A stretch of 64,000 nt of DNA from Ostreococcus mediterraneus (taxonomy: Eukaryota > Chlorophyta > Mamiellophyceae > Mamiellales > Bathycoccaceae): NCBI GenBank assembly GCA_012295225.1, contig WMKK01000013.1:234167-298166 (forward strand), written 5' to 3'. The position numbers and the translations under genes were made by a program. Under the pieces are notes generated by a model that did no database searches, was not told where the DNA came from, and saw only the letters and a list, made by a program, of their open reading frames with translations. Position 1 is the first letter of the stretch. Every line of letters begins with the position of its first letter. Below are positions 48,883 to 59,366 of the stretch, one piece after another.

Positions 48883-49047
48883 AACTGGACCGCTCACCAG
48901 AGATAATAATCAAACTAGCAGTAGCCACGTAGCTCGACGTCCGTCGCGTGCGAATACCAACCTTGAACGTCGCGAGCGTATACTCAAAGCCGCATAATTC
49001 GCCACCTCGCACCTTCCGTCGCGGACGCGAACGAATACGCGCACACC

Positions 49048-49967
49048 ATGGCATATCCTAAAAAGCTCTCCGCCTACATGGCGTACTCCACCGCGCATCG
49101 CGAGGACGCCAAAGCCGCGCTGATCGCCAGTGGGAACGAAAAGCCAACGATGGGGGACGTGGCCAAGCACATTAGCGCCAAGTGGAACGCATTGAGTGAC
49201 GAAGAGAAAGCGGTGCGTGACGCGTGCGATGTCATTCTCGTCCCCGTGTCGTCGTGTGTTCGAAATCGAGCGGGATCCCGCGCGAGGTGACGGAAAGGCT
49301 GCGTCAGGTGCAGCGACAGATGGCGCACACGTTTAAAAACCAAAACCACACGACTGACGTCGATTCCCTCACGCACGCGCAGGCTTTGAAAGCGCAAACA
49401 GAAAAGGAATACGAACAAGCGGTGGCGGAGGCCGTAGCGCGCGGGGAGGCACCGGAAGAGAAGGATGGTGGCGATGGCGCGGATAGGCTCGCGGATGGGA
49501 GCGAAACCGTCTTGCCGGTGGCGCGCGTGAAGCGCATTATTAAATTGGATAAAGATGTCAAACAAGCGAGCGCAGATGCGATTAAATGCATTACTAAGGC
49601 GTGCGAGTTATTTTTAGAAGGCTTAGCGGTTGGTTCTCATGTGGGCATGCGCGCTGCGAAGAGAAAAGGGGTACAGTATAAGGATTTAGAAACGTTTGTG
49701 TTGCGCCGCGGCAAGTATGAATTTCTGCACGACCACGTGTGGGCGATGCGGCCGAAAGATACGGACAAGGGTGGTGATGGCGACGATGACGACGATGACG
49801 ATCAACCGAGTGCAAAGAAAGCCAAGCAAATCACCGACGCTAAGGGATCGCATAGATTGACGGAATTTTTCAAGTCCGCATCGGCGGCGAGCCAACCGGC
49901 GAGCCAACGCGGCGAGGTAATTCCTGAAACTCAAATCGCCACGCAAGAGGGTGAGGACGTTGAATAG
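49048..49967 (+). CDS. HMG box fused to Dpb3/CHRAC-like histone fold
   Basis: Exon 1 (49048-49212) codes an HMG box, residues ~3-55: KKLSAYMAYSTAHREDAK through AKWNALSDEEKA. The donor is GTGCGT at 49213. Three acceptors keep the frame, with exon 2 starting at 49287, 49308 or 49314; 49308 has a TGAC branch point at a good distance and gives 274 residues. Exon 2 codes a histone fold LPVARVKRIIKLDKDVKQAS...KACELFLEGL and a following FLHDHVW, closest to Dpb3/POLE4/CHRAC. The acidic C-terminus carries RLTEFFKS, a degenerate PCNA-binding box. It is probably a DNA polymerase epsilon or chromatin-remodeller accessory. The fusion depends on the splice model. Confidence 0.75.
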
Positions 49968-50223
49968 CAAAGAATGTCAGTCAATTACACGTACGGTAAA
50001 ATAATGCGATCTTGTGTGAGTGTGTGTGTAAGCTCGACGTCTGTCTCTAAAAAGGTGTACATCGCAACGCACAGAGCAAAAAACTCTTCACTGCGAAAGA
50101 CACGACGACGGCCCACCGCGGCGTATGTTTTAAATGCGAAATCTAATCGATCGAAATCAAACTAAAGTGCACGCGCACTAGATGATGAAATCTCGTGCGC
50201 TTTGTACCGTCTACCTTGCTCGC

Positions 50224-50733
50224 TTACGGAAGTTTGTCGTACACGCCATCCACGCGTCGCGCGCCGCTACTCCGCGCCACCCTGTGCCAATACTTGGCTT
50301 CATCTAAATCCTCATTACACCCATATCCTTCCGTAAGCATCTGCGACGCCAACGCCGCCGCAGCAACATCCCCATTCTTCGCCGCGCGTAATGTCTCAAT
50401 ATACCACCTCGACGTCGCATCCAACACGCACTCCTTCAACGGTCCGCGCGTCAGCGGCTCCAACGTGTCCTCCACGACGTACGCCTTCATCTCGTGCGTC
50501 GCGTCATGATTCGCCATCGCCCCAGACGCCCCGCGCCCATCATCATCACTCGACGACGACTCACTCGACGACGACGAATGATGCGGACGCTTATGCTGTC
50601 GCCCGTGACACGCGTCGCATAAATCAAAATCCTCGCACCGCTCGCACACCCAACGTTTGCGCAAAATGGGTAAATCCCCGCACGCGTCGCACGAATACTG
50701 CAGCGATTTCTTCAGCACGCTCGGTTCGTACAT
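50224..50733 (-). CDS. ZZ-type zinc finger protein with Sel1-like C-terminus
   Basis: From ATG 50733 the protein has 169 residues. A ZZ finger is complete: Cys15, Cys18, Cys30, Cys33, Cys39, Cys42 with His47 and His51. A Ser-rich acidic run ([13 protein letters not shown]) follows. The C-terminal part [17 protein letters not shown] plus [19 protein letters not shown] is one Sel1/TPR-like repeat. ZZ fingers read N-terminal degrons or histone tails, but no specific partner is visible. A longer upstream open frame is only Arg-rich composition. Confidence 0.75.
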   Translation of the reverse strand: MYEPSVLKKSLQYSCDACGDLPILRKRWVCERCEDFDLCDACHGRQHKRPHHSSSSSESSSSDDDGRGASGAMANHDATHEMKAYVVEDTLEPLTRGPLKECVLDATSRWYIETLRAAKNGDVAAAALASQMLTEGYGCNEDLDEAKYWHRVARSSGARRVDGVYDKLP

Positions 50734-51074
50734 GCTCCCACGGCGTCCTCGCGCCCGTCGCACGCCGTCGCGCGTCGCGTCGCGTCGCACGTGTACCCAC
50801 CGCGCGCGCGCGCGTGTGCCCGCGCGCCGGTGGGTTATCCACGGCGTGGACTGGAACTCGCGCGCGATCGATCGCGCGCCGTGGTGCGATCGATGCGCGC
50901 ATCGATGGACGGCGTCGCGCGATCGATCGCGCCATCGATCGATCGATCGCGCGTGCGGGTCGATGGCCTCGCGCGCGTGCGTGCGGTCGGTCGGACAAAA
51001 AAACGCACGGCGACACAAAAAACGCACGCGGTGTCACCGCACAGTGCGTCGTCGTCGTCGTCGTCGTCGTCGCG
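50734..51074. promoter_or_regulatory. Divergent promoter with CGATCGAT cluster
   Basis: The 341 bp between the ZZ gene and the LamG gene hold a dense cluster of GATC palindromes at 50865-50951, including a (CGAT)4 run. The same motif fills the promoter region at 1.4-1.9 kb. A GTCGTC run comes just before the LamG ATG. Confidence 0.5.
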
Positions 51075-53846
51075 ATGGTTCGTCGTCGCGCGACGGTGAT
51101 GACGACGATGGCGGTGATGGTGGCGGCGACGCCGTCGGAGGCGACGACGTGCGCGTACGCGGCGCGAAGGGAGACGTGCGCGGGGCGGATGGGATTCGAC
51201 GCCGCGAGCGCGAACGCGAACGCGAGCGCGTGTGGTGGTGCGATGTACGGTGCGGTGGTGTGTGAGACGCATGGGCATGGGATTACGTTTGATGGGGCGT
51301 CGACACGGCTCGCGGCGTCGGCGTCGGCGTCGGCGTGGGTGCGCGCGGTGCGCGAGAGCGAGGCGTTTACGATTGAAATAGCCGCGTCGCTGCGTTCGAC
51401 GTCGAGCGGCGGCGCGGGCGCGAGTGGGCGACAGCCTCTCATCACGCTTTCCACCACGGATGTTGCTGGTGAGGAGGAAAACGCGTGCTTGGAAGAGATT
51501 GGTGGGTACGACTTGGCCGTGTGGCTTCAAAACCGACGCGTGTTTGTGGAAATCAGAGAACCATGGCTGTACGACGGTTCGCTGTCGTGTTCATCTACGT
51601 CGGTGTTTGATTGGACTGGCGTGCAAACGCTTAACATTGGTGACATTCATCGCATCGCTGTCGTGTACGACGTGAATGGCATTCGCGTATGGGTAAACGA
51701 CACGCTGTCGTTTCCTCCGCCGCTGCGGCTGGATTTCAAGCTCAGCCCGGGCGGCGCAGCGGCGTCCATGTGGGACGCGACGTCCTCGTCTCGGTTCGTG
51801 CTTGGCGCATATGGAGGAGCATATTTTCGAGGTACAATGTACGACGTGCGTCTGCGCGACCGCGCGCTGAATGCGAGTGAAATCGCAGAACTCGCCAAGG
51901 CGCCGCTCGCCAACGCCTCGCCGCATCCGACGTCACAAAACATCACGATGGCTGAAGACACCATCGCCACAATTTCTCTCGACGCCGTGGACGCCGATGG
52001 AGACGGCATCTTCTTTGATATCGTGCGATTGCCGAATCGCGGCGCCCTTTTTGCAGACAGCGCGTGTGTTGAACCAATTACGGTTACGCCGCATCGATTA
52101 CGCGCGCCAGAGGTGTGGTACGCGCCCGATCGCAACGAGTACTCGCCGCCTGACGTCGACTACGCGTCGTTCGAGTTCATCGCCACCGATGACGCTGCCA
52201 TGGTTAATTTAAATGATCGAGCCCTAGTGCGCGTGCGCGTGACGAGCGTGAATGACGCGCCGGAACCATCACAGGTGAGCGTCGATTCGATGGTTTCGAT
52301 TCTAGGATACGCGCCGACGCGCGCGCGATTCGCCGCGCGAGACGTCGACCGGACGTGCCCGCCAGACTACCCTGACTGCGTGAGAGACTCGTTCACGTCA
52401 GTCGTCATCACTCGTGCGCCAGCGCTCGGGACGTTGTATGCATCGTGCGATGATGATGTCGCGCTGGATGGCGCCGCCGTCGCGCGCGACGGTTGGACGA
52501 GATCATCCGCGCCCGGAACGGATGACGACGGATTGTTATGCTTTACGTACGTGTACAGCGGCGATGCTGTCATGGGTGACACACGAGATGCCGTTGAATA
52601 CGTCATCCACGACGCGCACGGGGCGACGAGCGCGACACTGAAAATGGAATTTAGCATTCAATCGCCGTGCGTCGCGCTTAGCCGCGAGCACGTCGTCGAT
52701 GAGGACGCCAAAGGTGACGTGAAGTTCACCGCGGCGTGTGTCGATTCGACCGTCGCGAACGGCACAGTTGCGCATATATCGATGTTACCTAGGTACGGCA
52801 CAGTGTCGACGGAGATGATGGAATTACGCGAGTCATCGTGTTCGATTGAGCAACGCGCGGCGTGCGAGACGTGGGCGAATGATTACGGAGGAGGTCAATA
52901 CGACGATGTTCGATGCGTGTGCGGCGCGATTGAATACTCGCCGGCGCGTGATTATTTCAACACTCCGAGTGTTGACGTATACGGGGATACGATTGCATTT
53001 GATGACGCGTACGCACCGCCGTGGCCAGTCGGCTCGGCGGATGCGATGCGCGTGATGCTCGCGACGACGAATGGGTGGCGGACAATTCCGTACGTGACAT
53101 ACGTTTGGGTGCGTGCGCGTGCAGACGCGCCGACAATTCGAATCGATCGTCATCGATTGCGTAATATTGAGCCAATCGTGCCTGACTCGACGTCATATGT
53201 GCTGTCAAATGCCATTGACATTGACGCGCATCCAGATTACGACGTCGACGCCATGGCGGTGACGGTGTGGAGCGCAACCGCGCGATCACTCGAATTAATC
53301 GCCACCACAGATGTGCTCGAAAATGCCGGCGTTTCAACCGGCGTCAGTACGTCGCATCTTCTTCCGGATGTCGATACCCGTCCCAACGCCGTACGCTTTA
53401 TCGGCGCGGCGTCGGCGATTCGCCAGACGCTGCGTTTCGGCGCCATCGCGTACGTGCCCTTCGACGCCACCGTACCCGCCTTCTACGACGTCATCCACGT
53501 CCGCGTCGTCGTTGGTCTCCGACCACTCACCACCCCACAGTGCGTGTCACCATGGCAAACCCCACCGTGTCGTTTCACATCCATCATCGATGTCCCTCGG
53601 TGCGACGCCGTCGACGTCGGCGGCGCGACGTCGCCCTGCGCCGTCGACACCGAATTCCTCCTCCCAATCGCCGATGCCCCAACATACATCGCTCAAGCCT
53701 TAGATCAAGACAACCCACAAAATAGAACGCGCGCTGAACGCGCCGCCATCGTCTTCGCCATCGTCTTCGCCTTCGCCTTCGTCGCCACCGCGTTCGCGCT
53801 CAAGCTCCTCAAATGCCTGCGCGCGGGGCTTATAGGAAGCTTTTAA
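51075..53846 (+). CDS. Single-pass surface protein with LamG-like and cadherin/CSPG-like modules
   Basis: One exon encodes 923 residues. A signal peptide (MTTMAVMVAATPSEA) leads to a short Cys motif and a concanavalin/LamG-like domain (about residues 65-275), shown by GITFDGASTRL, FTIEIAASL, HRIAVVYDVNGIRVWVND and the MYDVRLRDRALNASEIAEL tail. Three or four CSPG/cadherin-like repeats follow (DAVDADGDGIFFDIVRLPN and similar). One membrane helix near the end (FAIVFAFAFVATAFALKLL) and a short basic tail close the protein. It is a type I membrane protein, likely an adhesin. Confidence 0.82.
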   Translation: MVRRRATVMTTMAVMVAATPSEATTCAYAARRETCAGRMGFDAASANANASACGGAMYGAVVCETHGHGITFDGASTRLAASASASAWVRAVRESEAFTIEIAASLRSTSSGGAGASGRQPLITLSTTDVAGEEENACLEEIGGYDLAVWLQNRRVFVEIREPWLYDGSLSCSSTSVFDWTGVQTLNIGDIHRIAVVYDVNGIRVWVNDTLSFPPPLRLDFKLSPGGAAASMWDATSSSRFVLGAYGGAYFRGTMYDVRLRDRALNASEIAELAKAPLANASPHPTSQNITMAEDTIATISLDAVDADGDGIFFDIVRLPNRGALFADSACVEPITVTPHRLRAPEVWYAPDRNEYSPPDVDYASFEFIATDDAAMVNLNDRALVRVRVTSVNDAPEPSQVSVDSMVSILGYAPTRARFAARDVDRTCPPDYPDCVRDSFTSVVITRAPALGTLYASCDDDVALDGAAVARDGWTRSSAPGTDDDGLLCFTYVYSGDAVMGDTRDAVEYVIHDAHGATSATLKMEFSIQSPCVALSREHVVDEDAKGDVKFTAACVDSTVANGTVAHISMLPRYGTVSTEMMELRESSCSIEQRAACETWANDYGGGQYDDVRCVCGAIEYSPARDYFNTPSVDVYGDTIAFDDAYAPPWPVGSADAMRVMLATTNGWRTIPYVTYVWVRARADAPTIRIDRHRLRNIEPIVPDSTSYVLSNAIDIDAHPDYDVDAMAVTVWSATARSLELIATTDVLENAGVSTGVSTSHLLPDVDTRPNAVRFIGAASAIRQTLRFGAIAYVPFDATVPAFYDVIHVRVVVGLRPLTTPQCVSPWQTPPCRFTSIIDVPRCDAVDVGGATSPCAVDTEFLLPIADAPTYIAQALDQDNPQNRTRAERAAIVFAIVFAFAFVATAFALKLLKCLRAGLIGSF

Positions 53847-54181
53847 TCACACATATACAACACTTATTTACACTATATATACCTCATTCACGCACGACAC
53901 ACACATATATTATCTACAGTACACGTTCTCGCACCCATCCTCCGCGTGATAAAAGTATTTACCCCACGAGTGACGACATCATCTGCGTGTACTGTGACAC
54001 GAAATAGCCATGTATGTATATAGTGTTATATTTCAGAGTCACGATTGGTCATCGAGTCCCTCGGATTTCTTTTCGGAAAAGCGCGCCGGCGGCGGGCGGT
54101 GTCGAGACAATCCCGACCGCACTCGCGCGCGTGCACCCACGTGCGTCTCGAGACACCCCCCGAGCACGCTAATCACGCACC
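53847..54181. promoter_or_regulatory. Upstream region of elongation factor 2
   Basis: This 335-bp space is AT-rich compared with its surroundings. TATATATA at 53874-53881 could be the EF-2 TATA element with a ~270-bp leader, or only part of the LamG gene's 3' UTR. No other element is clear. Confidence 0.35.
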
Positions 54182-57174
54182 ATGGTGAAGGTACGACACA
54201 CGCGATATATCTCGCGGCGTTCTATCGCCTCGGCGCGTCACGAATGACGTCGGAACGTCGCCGAGCACGGCGCGCGCGCGGCGGATTACTGCAGCGTTCG
54301 ATCGCGGGTGACTGACCTCTCTGATAATTGTGTTTTTTCGTCGACGCGCGTAGTTTTCTATCGATGAGCTCCGTCGCCAGATGGACCACAACAAGAACAT
54401 CCGTAACATGTCTGTTATCGCACACGTCGATCACGTACGTATTTTTGATCGCGTAGCGCGCGGTGTTTGGGAGGGTTGATGCGGATCGCGCGGAACCCTA
54501 TTGTGGGATTAGGTTGCGTTGGGCGGTGGAATATTGCGTCGGGCGCGCGCGCTGGATGGAGAGCGGGTGCGATCGGTGCGCGTATGGTGTGCGTGAGACC
54601 TCGTGGGTGGGTTCCTCGCGCTCGAGCCGCGGGTTTGGCGATTGCCGCGATGTCGAGGGCGGCGTGGAGAGGTGAGCGAGACGTTCGCGACTGACGCCGA
54701 TTGTTTGCCGTGTGCAGGGTAAATCTACGTTGACGGATTCTCTCGTCGCTGCGGCGGGTATCATCGCGCAAGAAAATGCCGGTGATGCGCGTTTGACGGA
54801 TACCCGTCAAGATGAGCAAGATCGTTGCATTACCATCAAGTCGACTGGTATTTCTCTCTTCTACGAAATGGCTGACGAAGACCTCGCGCGCTTGCCGAAG
54901 ACCGTGCCGCGCGACGGTAACAACTACTTGATCAACTTGATTGATTCCCCGGGTCACGTTGATTTCTCTTCCGAAGTGACTGCGGCTTTGCGTATTACCG
55001 ATGGTGCGCTCGTTGTTGTCGACTGCGTCGAAGGGGTGTGCGTGCAAACCGAAACCGTGCTTCGTCAAGCGCTCGGTGAACGCATCAAGCCCGTCATGAC
55101 TGTCAACAAGCTCGATCGCTGCTTCCTCGAACTTATGCTCGATGGTGAAGAAGCTTACCAAAACTTCTGCCGTGTGATCGAAAACGCCAACGTTATCATG
55201 GCGACGTACACGGACAAGGCTCTTGGCGACGTGCAAGTTGCTCCGGAAAAGGGCACCGTGTGCTTCTCTGCCGGTCTCCACAACTGGGCCTTCACCTTGA
55301 CTGTCTTCGCCAAGATGTATGCCTCCAAGTTCGGCATCGACCAAGATGCGATGATGGCCAAGCTTTGGGGCGATAACTTCTTCGACCCGAAGGAAAAGAA
55401 GTGGACGAAGAAGAACACTGGTTCCAAGACGTGCATGCGCGCCTTCGTTCAATTCTGCTACGAGCCGATCCGTCGTGTCATCGAAGCGGCGATGAACGAC
55501 AACAAGGACAAGCTCTGGCCAATGCTCGAAAAGCTCCAAGTCAAGGACAAGTTGAAGCCTGCTGATTTGGACTTGCTCGGCAAGCCTTTGATGAAGCGTG
55601 TTATGCAAACTTGGTTGCCGGCGGACGTCGCCCTTCTTGAGATGATTATCTACCACTTGCCGTCCCCGGCGACTGCGCAAAAGTACCGTGTCGATACTCT
55701 CTACGAAGGTCCGCTTGATGACAAGTACGCCGAGGCTATCCGCAACTGCGATGCCTCTGGTCCGCTCATGTTGTATGTGTCCAAGATGATTCCGACTGCC
55801 GATAAGGGCCGTTTCTTGGCCTTTGGTCGTGTTTTCTCTGGTACCGTGCAAACTGGCCAAAAGGTACGCATCATGGGCCCGAACTACGTTCCGGGTGACA
55901 AGAAGGATTTGTACATCAAGTCCATCCAGCGTACCGTGTTGTGCATGGGCCGTCGCCAAGACTCTGTCGACAACGTGCCGTGCGGTAACACCGTCGCAAT
56001 GGTTGGTCTCGACGCGTTCATTCAAAAGAACGCGACGATTACTGGTGAGAAGGAAGAAGAAGCGCACACGATCAAGGCGATGAAGTTCTCTGTCTCCCCT
56101 GTCGTGCGCGTCGCGGTTGAGTGCAAGAACTCCCAAGATCTCCCGAAGCTCGTCGAAGGTCTCAAGCGCCTCTCCAAGTCTGACCCGATGGTGCAATGCC
56201 AAATCGAAGAAACTGGTGAGCACATTGTTGCTGGTGCCGGTGAGCTTCACCTTGAAATTTGCTTGAAGGATCTTCAAGAAGATTTCATGGGTGGTGCTGA
56301 AATCCGCATCTCCGACCCGGTTGTGTCCTTCCGTGAAACCGTCCAAGGCACGTCTGATCACATTTGCATGTCCAAGTCGCCGAACAAGCACAACCGCTTG
56401 TACTTCCAAGCCGTCGCCATGGATGAAGGTCTCGCTGAAGCTATTGACAACGGTGATGTCACCCCGCGTGATGACCCGAAGACTCGTGGCCGTTATTTGG
56501 CTGACACGTACGGCTGGGACAAGGATCTTGGAGCGAAGAAGATTTGGTGCTTCGGTCCGGACACCACTGGCCCGAACCTTATCGTCGACATGTGTAAGGG
56601 TGTCCAGTACCTCAACGAAATCAAGGATTCGTGCGTCGCGGCGTTCCAATGGGCCACCAAGGAAGGTGTCCTCGCCGAAGAAAACATGCGTGGTATCAAG
56701 TTCGAAATCCACGATGTCGTTCTCCACACCGATGCCATTCACCGTGGTGGTGGTCAAATCATCCCGACTTGCCGTCGTGTGTTGTATGCGTCTGCGCTCT
56801 GCGCCGAACCGCGTCTCCTCGAACCGATCTACTTGGTCGAAATCCAAGCTCCGGAGCAAGCTCTTGGTGGTATTTACTCCACTGTCACGCAAAAGCGCGG
56901 TATGGTCATCGAAGAAACTCAACGCCCTGGTACGCCGATTTACAACATCAAGGCGTACTTGCCGGTCATGGAGTCCTTCGGCTTCACGGGTACTCTCCGT
57001 GCGGCCACCTCTGGCCAAGCGTTCCCGCAATCCGTCTTCGATCACTGGGAGGTGCTTAACAGCGACCCGCTCAACCCGGATTCCCAGTCTGGTAAGATTG
57101 TGTTGGACATCAGAAAGCGCAAGGGTAGCAAGCCGAACGTGCCGCCAATCACCGAATACGAAGACAAGTTGTAA
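54182..57174 (+). CDS. EEF2: Translation elongation factor 2
   Basis: Three exons, 54182-54190, 54354-54434 and 54718-57174, encode 848 residues. Exon 1 codes only MVK. Donors are GTACGA and GTACGT, with CTGAC-type branch points. The second intron cuts the P-loop AHVDH|GKST. NKLD (TVNKLDR) and the switch region are intact. Thr57 in RLTDTR matches the regulatory phosphosite of animal EF-2. His705 in DAIHRGGGQ is the diphthamide residue. EF-2 drives GTP-dependent ribosome translocation. Codon use is strikingly biased (AAG, TCC, GGT, CGT), unlike the neighbours, as expected for a highly expressed gene. A long antisense open frame here is a by-product of that bias. Confidence 0.98.
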
Positions 57175-57232
57175 TCGTTTTTCCATAGAGGAACGCAGTT
57201 CTTTTCATAATACTTACATAATCACAAATGTG

Positions 57233-57535
57233 CTATTCCATTCTCTCCACCTTTTGAGTGCCAGTCTCGTCTGGCGTTGACTTGCGTCGCCGCTCGCACG
57301 CGAGTTTGTAGCTGATTCGTTCTGCGACACGATCAGAATCTGATAGTTTTCGTTGTAACCGCTCAAGCTCATGTTCTAATTCTTCTAATTTATCTACTTG
57401 CGCCCGCGCCTGTCGCAGGCAGGCCATAGGCGTAGAATGCGCTCGCGCGTAGAGCGCCAGCGCCAGGAATAACGTGGCGAGGTTTCGTGAGACCTCGTAC
57501 ACCAAGGACGTGACGATTTGACGCGATGCAGACAT
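57233..57535 (-). CDS. Small coiled-coil protein with one membrane helix
   Basis: From ATG 57535 the frame gives 100 residues. An N-terminal hydrophobic helix (VSRNLATLFLALALYA, about residues 14-29) is followed by a coiled coil (KLEELEHELERLQRKL) and a basic end. It looks like a small tail-out membrane protein, but I know no family for it. The regular heptads and short spacing to its neighbours support a real gene. It ends 58 bp from the EF-2 stop. Confidence 0.55.
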   Translation of the reverse strand: MSASRQIVTSLVYEVSRNLATLFLALALYARAHSTPMACLRQARAQVDKLEELEHELERLQRKLSDSDRVAERISYKLACERRRKSTPDETGTQKVERME

Positions 57536-57665
57536 ATTGAGATGATAAATGAGGTCAAATACGTAAAGAATCAACTGTTATTAAGAATCCGACGAATGTC
57601 GCCGTTAACGTCTAGAGTTATTGTTTATTTTTGTAAATTTTGTGTACACTGATGTCACGTGGTGC

Positions 57666-59147
57666 TTACGCGATGACGTCTGGATTTCGAAAATGATCAG
57701 CCATGTGGTACCAATTAAGCAAAAGCTGATGATCTGCTTCACACGTATAGTGATCTCGCCACGTGAGATAAATCATTGTGGCCCTGTAGTGCGAATAGGC
57801 GGCGACGACGACGAGGAGGTGGAAAATGTTGTGGCTGCAGCCGATGATATCAAAATTCCCGGGGCTCCATCTTTCAGGAATAGTGTACGCGTACAAATAC
57901 GCCCCGAACAAGTAACAAAACGCCATGAATAGCTGATACAAAAACGCTTCTTCGACTGGCGTCGGAACGATGTGCCACACGAAGAAGACTTGTTGAAATA
58001 TTGGGAATACGCCCATCAAACCGAGAGCGACAAACAGACCTGCGCGCAGTGGTGCGTAATTCTTGTCTTGAAATCGTCTCAAGAATGTTGGAATGACGGC
58101 TAAGCAACCCAGCGTCGTTATTCCACTGAGATACATTCTTCTCCATTTGGGAAGACAGTAAAACGAATAATACACTATAGGGTAGAAACTCGTGACGATG
58201 AGCGCGGCGATTCCAAAATAGTCCAAGCGCCACATTTGTGCTCCTTCTTCGAATCCCACGCAACAGTACGTGTGGCAAATAGTGCTAAAGAGTAAACAGA
58301 CCATCGCTCCAACTAAGAAAACATACACTGGCCAGCGCTTTGCCGGCTTTGCCGGCTCAGGATCGTCTGGTACGTTTTTTATATGCGCTCGTAACACGTT
58401 GAGCTTCTCCTTGAGGAGTCCTGCATGAACGACAACCTTTCCATATTGTTCGTCGTGTTTGTGATCTTCAATAACACTGAGCACTTTCTGTGCGCCGTCA
58501 AGTGATCTCTTCAGCACTTTCCGACGGTTTTCAACCTTGAATGCCTCTTCGCCGCTACGCAAGTGCTCTGCGAGCTCGTGGGTGACGTTGACCAACACAT
58601 ACCCGACGTCATTCATCAAGTTCCCCAGCGTACTCTCATCCAAATCCATTCGCATATTCTCATCAATACGACGGATATCAATGCGGTCCTTCTCAATCGC
58701 CTGCCTCCAACGCGTGGCGTATTCAATACGTTCTACTCGAGCGACGTCCGCTCCCGTGACCCACCCCGCCGGAGGCGTCTCCAAACCAATCCCCGAATGC
58801 GCCGTAAAAAACGTCCGCACGAGCAACATCGCAAACAGCACAAATCCAATAAGATGACTCCATATATTCACCGTCTCGTTGTGCACCATAAATATCGACC
58901 GCGTCGCGCCGAGCCAACGCGCGCCCACCCGGTAACCGCCGCGCACGTACGGATTAAAAACCATCCACTCTGGCGCGTCTTCGATGTCACACACCGCACA
59001 AAACCACGACGAGCACGACGCACTCGCGCTGTTTCCGCCATCCTTTGCGTTCGGCAGCGTGAACGGGCCTCGGCGCGCGGTGCGCGGTCGCGCGGGTTCG
59101 GCGCTCGAGGTGTAACTCGCGGCGCCGCGGCGGCGTGTCGTCGACAT
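57666..59147 (-). CDS. PAQR / adiponectin-receptor-type seven-helix protein
   Basis: The 493-residue protein has the PAQR signature: VFNPYVRGGYR before helix 1, VHNETVNIWSHLIGF in helix 1, STICHTYCC in helix 2-3 and the C-terminal SHNIFHLLVVVAAYSH, giving the three zinc-binding His. The family are ceramidase-like or steroid-binding membrane proteins. Between helix 1 and helix 2 lies an insert of ~150 residues (about 120-265), charged and helical, with a VNVTHEL segment. Land-plant HHP and animal AdipoR proteins have a short loop there. Confidence 0.9.
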   Translation of the reverse strand: MSTTRRRGAASYTSSAEPARPRTARRGPFTLPNAKDGGNSASASCSSWFCAVCDIEDAPEWMVFNPYVRGGYRVGARWLGATRSIFMVHNETVNIWSHLIGFVLFAMLLVRTFFTAHSGIGLETPPAGWVTGADVARVERIEYATRWRQAIEKDRIDIRRIDENMRMDLDESTLGNLMNDVGYVLVNVTHELAEHLRSGEEAFKVENRRKVLKRSLDGAQKVLSVIEDHKHDEQYGKVVVHAGLLKEKLNVLRAHIKNVPDDPEPAKPAKRWPVYVFLVGAMVCLLFSTICHTYCCVGFEEGAQMWRLDYFGIAALIVTSFYPIVYYSFYCLPKWRRMYLSGITTLGCLAVIPTFLRRFQDKNYAPLRAGLFVALGLMGVFPIFQQVFFVWHIVPTPVEEAFLYQLFMAFCYLFGAYLYAYTIPERWSPGNFDIIGCSHNIFHLLVVVAAYSHYRATMIYLTWRDHYTCEADHQLLLNWYHMADHFRNPDVIA

Positions 59148-59366
59148 GCTGACGACGACGGATTCGCGACGCGACGCAGACGATTGTGACGCGTGTCGCG
59201 TGCGAGTTCTTTGCGCGCGGTCGCGGGTCGTGGTCGTCGCGACGACGAGTGACGCGCGCGCGAGATTTGCGGAGAGGTATATACCTCAAAGGTTTCTCGT
59301 AGGCGGCGCGCGCGGTTGAGATGTTTAAGATTTTAATACAACCACTGGGCGCCGCCACGGGGATGA

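Noticed and set aside
54415-57186. A 923-codon open frame antisense to EF-2
   Set aside because: EF-2 uses almost no TTA, CTA or TCA codons, so the opposite strand lacks stops. The antisense protein is Arg/Val/Leu-rich and matches nothing recognisable.
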